DNA of 64,000 bases from an uncultured Bacteroidales bacterium (GTDB lineage: Bacteria > Bacteroidota > Bacteroidia > Bacteroidales > UBA3824): assembly GCA_905234655.1 (NCBI GenBank), contig CAJOJG010000008.1, positions 1-64,000 of the forward strand, read 5' to 3'. The notes below the pieces were generated by a model. That model searched no databases. It was not told the DNA's origin and saw nothing but the letters and a program-made list of their open reading frames with translations. The position numbers and the translations under genes were made by a program. Positions 46,284 to 54,641 of this stretch are shown here, piece by piece; the stretch's first letter is position 1; each line of letters begins with the position of its first letter.

Positions 46284-46398
46284 ATCCAAAAATTAAAAGA
46301 ATTGGGAAAGAATTAAAAGAATTTATTTCTTGATTATCCCCAAAATTTCTGGAAAGTATTTCTTTTAATTCTTTAAAAATTCTTTTAATTTTGGGATA
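46284..46398. repeat. Inverted AATTAAAAGAATT repeat between sbcD and sbcC
   Basis: Left arm 46284-46320 (CCAAAAATTAAAAGAATT, then a second AATTAAAAGA unit) and right arm about 46359-46398 (TTCTTTTAATTC, then TTCTTTTAATTTTGGGA) are inverted copies. A small GC-rich hairpin ACCGCC-TGAC-GGCGGT lies next to it at 46239-46254. Together they fill the gap. They may attenuate or process the sbcD-sbcC transcript. Confidence 0.65.
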
Positions 46399-46401
46399 AA
46401 T

Positions 46402-47613
46402 TCATACAGTGATTTCGTCGATTATTGAGCGCAACATTTGGGCGTGGCGGTCGGTGAGAGGCGTGTTCATGCGGGCGCGGTAGATGTCGGCGATGACGGT
46501 CATCGGGTCCATCGCCTGCAACTGTTCCACCGACATCGGGGCATCGTCGCCAATGACGCTCGCACCCGAAATGCCCACGAGTTGGAAGCCGCAGAATTTT
46601 GCCTTTTTGTTTTTTAGCAATTCGTTGATAATCCGCGCCTTGACTTCGGGGCTGCGAAATTCGGGCTTCAATGCGACTTCGATGAACATTTCCTCGTCGT
46701 CGGGCAACTGTTGCAACGCGGCGGCGACCGTTTCGAGGTCTGAAAGGCGGTCGGGAACGCGGCGAAGTTTTACGACGTGCGAAAGTTCAACGGTGTGGAT
46801 TTCAGAGAGTTGGCAGCCGTCAAAATCAACAATCGTCAGCGAATTGTGGTATTCCTTTTCGGAAAAAGACATCGGAATCGGCGAACCCGAATACCAAATA
46901 TTTTCGCGGTCGCCCGCCCGCTGACGGCGATGGATATGCCCAAGCGCGATGTACGAGTAATCGTCGGGAAAGTCCTGTGGGTCAATGTTTTCGAGGCCGC
47001 CAACAGCGTCGTCGCGCGTGGCTACAACGGTGGTTTCAACGCCCTTGCTGTACGTCGCGCCGATGGTGGTAAGATGCCCCACGCCAATTATCGGGATGTT
47101 TCGCCCGCCGCGCACTTTGACTGCGGCATCAAGCATCCGCCGATAAAACTCTGACACAGAGGGATTTTCGCCGCCCATCGACATCACGTCGCCACGCCTC
47201 AGATACGGCACGGCACACACAATGGCATCGTCAAAATCAAATATCATCTTCTCAAAATCAATCCCGTCATCATTACGAGCAACGCCGCCCACGACCTCGA
47301 CGTTGAAATAATGCAAAATTTCCTTTGGCGCGTTGAGGTACGACTGCGAATCGTGGTTGCCCGAAGTAATCACGATTTTGAGCTTTGGAAACTTTGTGTG
47401 CAAGGTTTCGATGAGGTTGTAATACATATTAGCGGCAGCGTTGGACGGCGTGGCACTGTCGAACACGTCGCCCGCAACTATCATCAAATCAGGGGATTCG
47501 ACTTCGATTGCATCGATTAATCTTTTGAAAAACACTTCCCACTCGCCAGTGCGGTCGTAGCCGGCGAGGGACTTTCCGATGTGCCAATCGGCGGTGTGTA
47601 GAAGGCGGAACAT
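46402..47613 (-). CDS. sbcD: Exonuclease SbcD
   Basis: Mn-dependent nuclease subunit of SbcCD (Mre11 counterpart). 403 residues. The phosphoesterase motifs appear in order: HTADWHIGKS, AGDVFD, TSGNHDSQ, GVGHLTTIG, and ALGHIHRRQ. The C-terminal cap domain (about 280-403) is complete. The stop lies near the repeat that separates it from sbcC. The upstream Rpn-type gene ends 5 nt before its start, so transcription may begin further upstream. Confidence 0.96.
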   Translation of the reverse strand: MFRLLHTADWHIGKSLAGYDRTGEWEVFFKRLIDAIEVESPDLMIVAGDVFDSATPSNAAANMYYNLIETLHTKFPKLKIVITSGNHDSQSYLNAPKEILHYFNVEVVGGVARNDDGIDFEKMIFDFDDAIVCAVPYLRRGDVMSMGGENPSVSEFYRRMLDAAVKVRGGRNIPIIGVGHLTTIGATYSKGVETTVVATRDDAVGGLENIDPQDFPDDYSYIALGHIHRRQRAGDRENIWYSGSPIPMSFSEKEYHNSLTIVDFDGCQLSEIHTVELSHVVKLRRVPDRLSDLETVAAALQQLPDDEEMFIEVALKPEFRSPEVKARIINELLKNKKAKFCGFQLVGISGASVIGDDAPMSVEQLQAMDPMTVIADIYRARMNTPLTDRHAQMLRSIIDEITV

Positions 47614-47617
47614 AAGG

Positions 47618-48685
47618 CTAATTGTTATCGTGTGAATATGGACTCAAATTAATAAACAAGTTTTTCAAAACTTCTCTGTCAGCGTCGCCAAACTCGCGGA
47701 ATACGTATTCCAATAGTTCCTCTTGACGTGGCTGACCGAGGGTAAGACGGTAGAGCGAGAGAATTATCGACCGAAGAAGCATATATTTTACGAACTCTAC
47801 CGCAATGTTGTGCGCCCAATACATATCGCCGTGCGCACGGTAAAGGCAGACGGCGGGCGAACCCAACACCATATAACTCAGCACGTCGGCAAGGTCGGCG
47901 GGCTGCCGTCCCAACTTTACATTGTTGTAATACACCATATTGCGCAACGTATTATTGTCAGGGTACAGTCCATAATTAACATTGTCAAGCAATTGAGGTG
48001 CAGCCCAATACCAATCCACATCTTGAATTTCCCATGACGAGAAAATCAATGTTTTTGAAAATCCCTCGCTTCCCCGATACACACCGCCAAATTTCTGCAT
48101 AAAAGACAGAATGTACGGCGCACTCTTTACGAAATCTACCGTAAATTTTGCCTTGACTTCGGTCTTGTTGATCAATCCGATTGTCTCACGATATGAATTG
48201 ATGTCGTTTTCGTTGATTTCCAAGTATTTAGTTTTGGACGAATCGTCGATATAATCAGTGGAATCCATCACCGAAATGCGCTCTGTGCGGCACATGCATA
48301 TGGAATGGATAGGCAGCGGGTGCTCGACGGTGGTTTCAGTCTTGGTCTGCGCGTCCTTGACGGTCTCGAGATATTTTTTGGTCTGGTCCATGTATATCGC
48401 GCCGAGGTACGAGCGGAAACGCATTATCTCGCCCTCTTCCAACGCCTTTTGGACTTCAATATGCACAAGCTGGTGCTTGCCGCTGCGGGTGAGGATTGTG
48501 GCGGAAAAATCCAACTTGAACATCTTCTTGCCGTCGGGCAGCATCGCCGAATATTCGTTGTTGTTCATCTGGATTGACACCACCTTGGTCTTCAAGATGT
48601 TGCCTATCAACACCTTGGCAACCTTCTCGTCCTGCATCAGGTACTTGAACACGGTGTCGTATATGGGGTTTACAACTTGTGCCAT
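47618..48685 (-). CDS. Rpn/PD-(D/E)XK nuclease-type protein with helicase-like middle segment
   Basis: 355 residues. The first 130 follow the Rpn (recombination-promoting nuclease) family: NPIYDTVFKYLMQDEKVAK, then the likely nuclease core with Asp59 (KLDFSA) and Glu77-Val-Gln79 (VHIEVQ). From about 185 to 300 the sequence changes (APYILSFMQKFGGVY, SKTLIFSSWEI, DVLSYMVLGSPAVCLYRA, AVEFVKYM) and resembles the C-terminal part of large DEAD/DEAH helicases, without a Walker motif. The end (about 301-355) may be Rpn-like again. It may be a chimera, or a family layout I do not know. 5 nt upstream of sbcD. Confidence 0.6.
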   Translation of the reverse strand: MAQVVNPIYDTVFKYLMQDEKVAKVLIGNILKTKVVSIQMNNNEYSAMLPDGKKMFKLDFSATILTRSGKHQLVHIEVQKALEEGEIMRFRSYLGAIYMDQTKKYLETVKDAQTKTETTVEHPLPIHSICMCRTERISVMDSTDYIDDSSKTKYLEINENDINSYRETIGLINKTEVKAKFTVDFVKSAPYILSFMQKFGGVYRGSEGFSKTLIFSSWEIQDVDWYWAAPQLLDNVNYGLYPDNNTLRNMVYYNNVKLGRQPADLADVLSYMVLGSPAVCLYRAHGDMYWAHNIAVEFVKYMLLRSIILSLYRLTLGQPRQEELLEYVFREFGDADREVLKNLFINLSPYSHDNN

Positions 48686-48751
48686 CTTCTTCGTCTTTTT
48701 TGAGATTGTCTCGGCAAAGATAACGGATTATTGGCAAATTGCAAAAAAATC

Positions 48752-49297
48752 CTACAATTCTTTCCGCATATAGACCAACTCTTGATACCCCGAAATCCGC
48801 GAATTGAACCCCATCGGATTGCGACCATATTCTACGAAGCCAAACCGTCGGTATAGGTTCGACGCGGCATGGTTTTGGGCTACACATTCGAGTTCCAACT
48901 GCCGGTAACCCGCCACCCTTGCACATTCGATGCAGGCTCCGGTGAGTGCCTTGCCAATGCCCAGTCCCCAATATTTTTGGTCGATTCCGATGCCAAATTC
49001 TGCGCGGTGCTTTACCTTGCAATGCCGTCCTACTTTTGAAATGCCTGCCGTTCCGACCACTTTGCCGTCGATTTCGGCGAGGATTTCAATCTCATCTTGG
49101 CTGTATGACTTCTCTTTGAGATAACGCGCCTCGTCCTCGGCAGTGAAAGTGTTTTCGTCGGGGTACGACAACAGGAAATCCGTCTGACTATGGGTCAAAA
49201 GGAATGTTTCGAGCACCGCCGCGCCGTCGTTGAAGTCGGCGTTTCGCAGGGTGCAGAGAGACGAATTTTTTAGGGTTATGGTCTTGTGATAGCGCAT
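48752..49297 (-). CDS. GNAT-family N-acetyltransferase
   Basis: 181 residues from the ATG at 49297 (MRYHKTITLKNSSLCTLRNA), the usual family start; a start at 49330 is also possible. It has the GNAT fold with the acetyl-CoA-binding motif in IGIDQKYWGLGIGKALTGACIECA and the C-terminal ASNLYRRFGFVEYGRNP. The substrate (a protein, amino sugar or small amine) cannot be told. It lies 47 nt downstream of the radical SAM gene on the same strand. Confidence 0.9.
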   Translation of the reverse strand: MRYHKTITLKNSSLCTLRNADFNDGAAVLETFLLTHSQTDFLLSYPDENTFTAEDEARYLKEKSYSQDEIEILAEIDGKVVGTAGISKVGRHCKVKHRAEFGIGIDQKYWGLGIGKALTGACIECARVAGYRQLELECVAQNHAASNLYRRFGFVEYGRNPMGFNSRISGYQELVYMRKEL

Positions 49298-49344
49298 GAT
49301 TCTGTCGATATTTAACAAACGAGTTTCCACAAATCTTTGATGTC

Positions 49345-50325
49345 CTATCCGCCGCAGTTTTGGCAGATGGCGGGGCGGGAGGCGCGGTCGGATTCAATGG
49401 TGGAGATAATCTTGCGGGCTTGGGGAGATTTAAGGATTTTGCGCAGGGGGGATTCGCGGAGATTGCCGAGTTTGAGGGATGCGTCCTTGTCGTAGCAGCA
49501 GGGGAGGACGTCCATGTCGATTGTGATGACTGCCGAATTGATAATCCGCTTGCAGAATCCCACGGGATTTTTAAGGCGGTTTTGGTCGTCATAGCGCGAG
49601 TAGCGGTCGATGGTGGTCTTGAAAGTCTCAAAATCCTCGTCATTCTCTATCTGCATCGTCTTGAGGACATGGCGGTCGGCACCGGCTTCCAGGGCGATTT
49701 TGCGCACTGCGTCAAGACCTTTTTCATTAATCTTTGTGACAAGCGTCTGCGCCTCGATGATGGGCGTTTGGGAGTTAAGGCGGCGTTTGGCATCGGCAAG
49801 TGTGCGTATGCCAGTGACGACCTGCGCGAAGTCGCCGCCGACGCGGTACGACGAGTATGTCTCCTGGTCATAGCCGTCGAGCGACACTATTATTTTGTCA
49901 ATGCCGGAGGCCACTATGCGCTCCGAAGTCTGCGTGTCGAGGTAGTGGCCATTAGTCGAAGTGGCGGTGAAGATGCCCTTCTCGTGGGCGTAGCGCGCCA
50001 TCTCCGCAAAATCCTTGTGGAGTGTGGGTTCGCCCTGGAAGTACAGGAAAAGGTTCATGGCGTATGGCGCGATGCTGTCGACCGCCATACGGTACTCGTC
50101 CATGTCGATGCGGCCGCGCCTACGGCGTATTACGCCAAGCCCGGAGACGCACTCCTTGCATTTGAGGTTACAGATGTCGCATGGCTCTATCGAGTATGAC
50201 CACGGCATCCCGATGTTGACGTACCGGCCAGTCATGCGGCTGAGTGCCACGGCTGCCGAGCGCGCCGCTGCGTTCAGAGCCTTTCTTGCTGTCAGTTTGC
50301 GTATTATGAGCCAAAATTCTTTCAT
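49345..50325 (-). CDS. Radical SAM/SPASM protein
   Basis: 326 residues from the ATG at 50325 (MKEFWLIIRKLTARKALNAA); a longer frame to 50463 overlaps dxs and its promoter and is rejected. The SAM-binding cluster motif CNLKCKEC (Cys52, Cys56, Cys59) and the GEPTLHKDF motif are present. The C-terminal SPASM-like region has GFC, LPCCYDKD, LGNLRESPL and a final CQNC, enough cysteines for one or two extra Fe-S clusters. Such enzymes modify peptides or envelope glycans. No precursor peptide is visible nearby. Divergent from dxs. Confidence 0.88.
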   Translation of the reverse strand: MKEFWLIIRKLTARKALNAAARSAAVALSRMTGRYVNIGMPWSYSIEPCDICNLKCKECVSGLGVIRRRRGRIDMDEYRMAVDSIAPYAMNLFLYFQGEPTLHKDFAEMARYAHEKGIFTATSTNGHYLDTQTSERIVASGIDKIIVSLDGYDQETYSSYRVGGDFAQVVTGIRTLADAKRRLNSQTPIIEAQTLVTKINEKGLDAVRKIALEAGADRHVLKTMQIENDEDFETFKTTIDRYSRYDDQNRLKNPVGFCKRIINSAVITIDMDVLPCCYDKDASLKLGNLRESPLRKILKSPQARKIISTIESDRASRPAICQNCGG

Positions 50326-50363
50326 CTGTAGACTTTGTTTGGTATTCTTATGATTTGAAAACG

Positions 50364-50413
50364 CAAATTTAGCATTAATTTTGGAAAATTTCGCCCAATA
50401 TTTAGTATATTTG
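50364..50413. promoter_or_regulatory. Divergent promoters for the radical SAM gene and dxs
   Basis: Minus strand: TAAATTTG (50371-50364), 38 nt before the radical SAM ATG. Plus strand: TATATTTG (50406-50413), 31 nt before the dxs ATG, with TTTG at 50380-50383 (22-bp spacer). Confidence 0.55.
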
Positions 50414-50444
50414 CGCTGTTTTTTGATAAAACCACTACGCAAAT

Positions 50445-52361
50445 ATGAACAGCACATATCCACTGCTTGACCTTGTGAGCTATCCCGACGACTTGAAGAA
50501 GATTCCGAAGGAGAAGTTGCCGCAATTCTGTAACGAGTTGCGGCAGTATGTCATTGAGGTCATCAGCAAGCATCCAGGGCATTTTGCCGCGACGCTGGGC
50601 GTGGTGGAACTTACTGTGGCGTTGCATTATGTCTATAACACGCCATACGACCAGATTGTGTGGGACGTCGGACACCAGGCGTATGCCCACAAGATTCTTA
50701 CCGGCCGTAAGGAAATGTTCAACACTCTCCGTAACTTGCACGGTCTCAGCCCGTTCCCGAACCGTGACGAGAGCGTGTACGATGCCTTTACCGTCGGACA
50801 CGCCAGCACGTCAATATCGTCCGCGTTGGGGCTTGCAGTGGCGGCGAGCCAGCTCGGGCATGCCGACCAGCACGTTATCGCTGTGATTGGCGACGGCTCC
50901 ATGACCGGCGGAATGGCGTTTGAGGCACTTAACAATGCTGGAATCCAGCGTTCGGACTTGTTAGTGATTCTTAATGACAACCACATCGCCATCGACCAAA
51001 ACCGTGGCGCGTTGAACGACTATCTCCTCGACATAACCACGTCGCGCACCTACAACCGTATTAAGAAGGAAGTTTGGGACACTTTGGGCAAGTTCGAGAG
51101 GCTCGGCCCAAGGGCGAGGAGCTTTATCTCAATGGTCGAGAGCGGCATCAAGCAGTCTGTCATGAAGCGCAGCAACCTTTTCGAGGGCATGGGATTCAGG
51201 TATTTCGGCCCGATAGACGGACATGACGTGACGCATCTCGCCGATGTGCTTACCGAGTTGCGCAACATACGCGGACCGAAGTTGTTGCATGTTTTGACGA
51301 CGAAGGGCAAGGGCTATAAGTTCGCCGAGGAGAACCAGACCGAGTGGCACGCGACGAGTGTGGCGTTCGACATCGAGACTGGGCAAAAAGCCCCCACGCC
51401 AAAGCCCCAGGGCCCGAAATATCAGGATGTTTTTGGCATTACGGTCACGGAGCTGGCGCAGGAGAACCCTGACATTGTCGGTGTTACGCCGGCGATGCCT
51501 ACGGGCTGTTCGTTGAACATCATGGCTGAGAAGTTCCCCGACCGTGTTTTTGACGTCGGCATTGCCGAGGAACACGCCGTGACATTCTCGGCGGGCATGG
51601 CTGCGCAGGGATTGTTGCCGTACTGCAATATTTATTCGACGTTCATGCAGCGCGCCTACGACCAGATAATCCATGATGTGTGCATTCCACGGCTCCATGT
51701 CGTGCTGTGCCTTGACAGGGCGGGGCTTGTCGGCGCGGACGGTGTGACTCACCAGGGCGCGTTCGACATTTCGTATCTCCGCCATATTCCAAACCTTGTC
51801 GTCGCCGCGCCGATGAATGAGATTGAACTCCGCAACATGCTCTACACGGCTCAACATGCCAAGTGTCCGTTTGCAATCCGCTATCCCCGTGGCAATGGGC
51901 ATAACTCCGACTGGCAAAAGCCTTTCGAGGAAATCGAGATTGGGCGCGGTCGCATGGTCGCTGACGGTGAGAAGGTGGCTATAATCTCCATCGGCACAAT
52001 CGGTTATGAGGTCACGAAAGCCATCGGGCTGTTGTCCGGGCGCGGTATCCGTCCGGCGCATTATGACATGAGGTTCGTAAAGCCGCTCGACGAGGGTCTG
52101 ATGCACTGTATCTTGGCGAAGTTCGATAAGATTGTCACTGTCGAGGACAATGCCCTACAAGGCGGTTTTGGCAGCGCGTTGCTTGAGTTTTGCGCTGATA
52201 ATGGCTATTATCCCAAAATAAAACGCCTCGGCATACCTGACCGCTTTATTGAGCATGGGACGCCACAAGACCTTTATAAACTTTGTGGCTATGATGCGGA
52301 GGCTATTGCCGAGGCTGTAGAAAAGCTGACTTATCAGATTTCTCGCGAAGCGATAAAATGA
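50445..52361 (+). CDS. dxs: 1-deoxy-D-xylulose-5-phosphate synthase
   Basis: First step of the MEP isoprenoid pathway: pyruvate plus glyceraldehyde 3-phosphate to DXP, thiamine-diphosphate dependent. 638 residues. The cofactor-binding motif GDGSMTGGMAFEALNN (about 148) and NDNHIAIDQN are in the N-terminal domain; the central pyrimidine domain has FDVGIAEEHAVTFSAGMA with the catalytic Glu; the C-terminal transketolase domain is complete. It ends only 3 nt before the end of the convergent lipoprotein operon, with no visible terminator between. Confidence 0.97.
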   Translation: MNSTYPLLDLVSYPDDLKKIPKEKLPQFCNELRQYVIEVISKHPGHFAATLGVVELTVALHYVYNTPYDQIVWDVGHQAYAHKILTGRKEMFNTLRNLHGLSPFPNRDESVYDAFTVGHASTSISSALGLAVAASQLGHADQHVIAVIGDGSMTGGMAFEALNNAGIQRSDLLVILNDNHIAIDQNRGALNDYLLDITTSRTYNRIKKEVWDTLGKFERLGPRARSFISMVESGIKQSVMKRSNLFEGMGFRYFGPIDGHDVTHLADVLTELRNIRGPKLLHVLTTKGKGYKFAEENQTEWHATSVAFDIETGQKAPTPKPQGPKYQDVFGITVTELAQENPDIVGVTPAMPTGCSLNIMAEKFPDRVFDVGIAEEHAVTFSAGMAAQGLLPYCNIYSTFMQRAYDQIIHDVCIPRLHVVLCLDRAGLVGADGVTHQGAFDISYLRHIPNLVVAAPMNEIELRNMLYTAQHAKCPFAIRYPRGNGHNSDWQKPFEEIEIGRGRMVADGEKVAIISIGTIGYEVTKAIGLLSGRGIRPAHYDMRFVKPLDEGLMHCILAKFDKIVTVEDNALQGGFGSALLEFCADNGYYPKIKRLGIPDRFIEHGTPQDLYKLCGYDAEAIAEAVEKLTYQISREAIK

Positions 52362-52364
52362 CTT

Positions 52365-54641
52365 TTATTCCAAAAATTCTTTCATCGTCTCGCTGTATAC
52401 CGAGCCGTAGTTTTGTTGGTTGTAGAGGCTTACGTGCGAGCCTTTTGTGGTCTTGAAAAGTTCGCGGTATAGGTTGTAGACGGTGATGTCCGGGGATTGG
52501 TTAATCTGGCGGCGGAAGGTGCGGGCAAAGGCGTTTGAGAGATATACGCCAAGCTTAGAGTCGTACATGTCGGCCTTTGAGGTTTCGGCCGGTGTGGCGG
52601 CGGTCAGAACGAGTACGTCGGACAAGCCGTCGAGTGCCTCGCCCCATTTGCCGCTGTAACAGGTCTCTACCGCAAAGAGAATCCGCCGGTACATGTCGTT
52701 GTCGTCCATCTCTTTGACGATGTTGCGAATCCGCTGTGAACCAAAATATTGACGCGCGTCCTCGTTGCCCCAGAGCGGACCGTCCTGGCTGCCGCCGTGT
52801 CCTGACCAGAAGAACACTACGTCGCTGCCCGATGTTGGGCTGATGACGTGGGGCAGGCGGTCGCTCTTACGCCCAAGCATTATGTCGGCGATGTCGTCTT
52901 GGGTGAGGTCGCTGAAATGGTAATCGACTACGGCGTCAAGGCGGACGTTGTCGTTGGCGAATAGGTTGCTGGTGCTGCCATTGTCGTTGCGTTCTACAAA
53001 AATCTCGCCTGGGTAGATGTTGTGGCTGTCGTCGGCGAGGTTGTCTTCAACGATGAGGACTATGTGGTCGTCGTCGTAGCCGTGGCTGCGCAGGGTCTGG
53101 TACATGGCGAATGCGTCGGCCTGGTGGCGGTAGTTGGCCCACGTGGTTGAGGGGCTGATTACCACTGCCCAACGGTCGGTGAGGGCGGGCAGGGCGTGGT
53201 TGACGCTGATGTCGTCGATTTGCTGGTTCCAACGCTTGTCCATTTCCCAAACGAGCGACGTGGACGCTTGTCCAAAAGAGCCTGTTGTGCTGAGGTATGC
53301 CATTGGCCGGCATATACGATTGTTGTTGTCATCGTATGCGTAATCCCAAAACAAGTAGGTGGTGTTGAGGATTTTGGTGGAAGTCTCGCTGTCGAACTTG
53401 AGGTCGCCGGTGGCACCGATCAGGTCGATGTCGCGGCCTTCGAGAATTTCGGAGAAGGCGTATGTAAGACCATCGAGGGTGCATCCTGTCGTCTCCGAGC
53501 CATTTGGGGAAGACACGACGCTGCGGATATGGTCGGTAAGTCCGGGGCCAAAGGGTTTTTCGTTGTAGGAGACCTGGACACCGTTCACAAGGCATGTCTC
53601 GCCGTTGACAATTTGGTGCAACGCGCCGAGGGCTATCAGTTCAAGCGCGTCGTAAATCTGGGCGTAACCAATCTTCGGCATAGAGCCAAACTTAGATTCA
53701 TACATCTGTGGAAATCCGAATGTGGGCGAACCGTATGGCGTTATGCCGTGCGACAGGTGCACATTGTCGTTGCCGATGACGTCGTCGTCGAATGCAACGT
53801 CGGAGCCCATTATTTCGTAGTACATCCAATATTCGTAGTCGCCGTTGTATTCATGGTTCCAGTTTTTCAATTTGTCTGTAAAATCTTCATAGTAGCCGCC
53901 GTCGGAAAGCGCGAGGCATATCATCATGTCTTCGCCGCTGTTTTCGTAGTCGGCTTTTATTGAGTTTAAGAATGACGAGATGTCGGTGCTTTTTTTGTAC
54001 GCCAACATTCCGTCGCCGCATAATTTAAGCTGGTGTTCGGCGGCGTAGTAGCCAAACCAGTCGCGGAAGGACTGTCCGTATTCGTCGTCGCTGTATACGA
54101 GGGCGATTTTTTTGTGGTCGGTGCTTGCCGAGACGGACACCATCATTTCGCACTGCGTGACGTCGCTCTCTGTCAGGAACCATGCGAAAGTGCTTTTTGA
54201 ATTTGTCCTTTGGAGTTCCGCGCCGGTGCAGGTGGGCATTATCACCGGCAGGCGGTTGCGGTCGGCGTATCGGAGAATCGTTTTTGCGTTTGAGGAGTGG
54301 TAGGGGCCGATTATGGCGTGGCAGGTGTCGTCGCCTTCCTCGGGGTGGGTGAGGGCGTATGCAAGCTTGTCGATGTCCTCGGTGTCCTCGTCGTGGTAGC
54401 GGAGGTTGAGGACGACTTTGCGGTCGAGGTTCCTCTGTGCGCCTGTTATGTTTTCCATCGCCCAGTCTATCGAGTTGGCCCACGCGGCTTGGATCGACTT
54501 GGGGAGTATCACGTCCACGTTGACGGTGGTTTCCTCGGCGGTTTGGACGGGGGCGGGGGAGGGGGTGTCGTCGTCGTTCTTACAGCCGTATAGTGCCATT
54601 ATGAAGGCTGCAAGCAGTATGAGTATTTTATTTCGTTCCAT
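52365..54641 (-). CDS. Lipoprotein: type-I periplasmic-binding domain fused to a legumain (C13) cysteine protease
   Basis: 758 residues. Lipobox ending LYGC (Cys20), followed by the acidic KNDDD surface-export signal. About 40-430: a type-I periplasmic-binding (Leu/Ile/Val-receptor-like) domain (IIGPYHSSNAKTIL, PVIMPTCTGAEL, KKIALVYSDDEYGQSFRDWF). About 488-758: a C13 protease domain with WAVVISPSTTWANYRHQADA at 491-510, very close to eukaryotic legumain, catalytic His615 in FFWSGHGG and Cys661 in AVETCYSGKW, then VLTAATPAETSKAD. Predicted cleavage after Asn or Asp is from family knowledge. Last gene of the MACPF run; its start overlaps the upstream gene by 14 nt. Confidence 0.85.
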   Translation of the reverse strand: MERNKILILLAAFIMALYGCKNDDDTPSPAPVQTAEETTVNVDVILPKSIQAAWANSIDWAMENITGAQRNLDRKVVLNLRYHDEDTEDIDKLAYALTHPEEGDDTCHAIIGPYHSSNAKTILRYADRNRLPVIMPTCTGAELQRTNSKSTFAWFLTESDVTQCEMMVSVSASTDHKKIALVYSDDEYGQSFRDWFGYYAAEHQLKLCGDGMLAYKKSTDISSFLNSIKADYENSGEDMMICLALSDGGYYEDFTDKLKNWNHEYNGDYEYWMYYEIMGSDVAFDDDVIGNDNVHLSHGITPYGSPTFGFPQMYESKFGSMPKIGYAQIYDALELIALGALHQIVNGETCLVNGVQVSYNEKPFGPGLTDHIRSVVSSPNGSETTGCTLDGLTYAFSEILEGRDIDLIGATGDLKFDSETSTKILNTTYLFWDYAYDDNNNRICRPMAYLSTTGSFGQASTSLVWEMDKRWNQQIDDISVNHALPALTDRWAVVISPSTTWANYRHQADAFAMYQTLRSHGYDDDHIVLIVEDNLADDSHNIYPGEIFVERNDNGSTSNLFANDNVRLDAVVDYHFSDLTQDDIADIMLGRKSDRLPHVISPTSGSDVVFFWSGHGGSQDGPLWGNEDARQYFGSQRIRNIVKEMDDNDMYRRILFAVETCYSGKWGEALDGLSDVLVLTAATPAETSKADMYDSKLGVYLSNAFARTFRRQINQSPDITVYNLYRELFKTTKGSHVSLYNQQNYGSVYSETMKEFLE

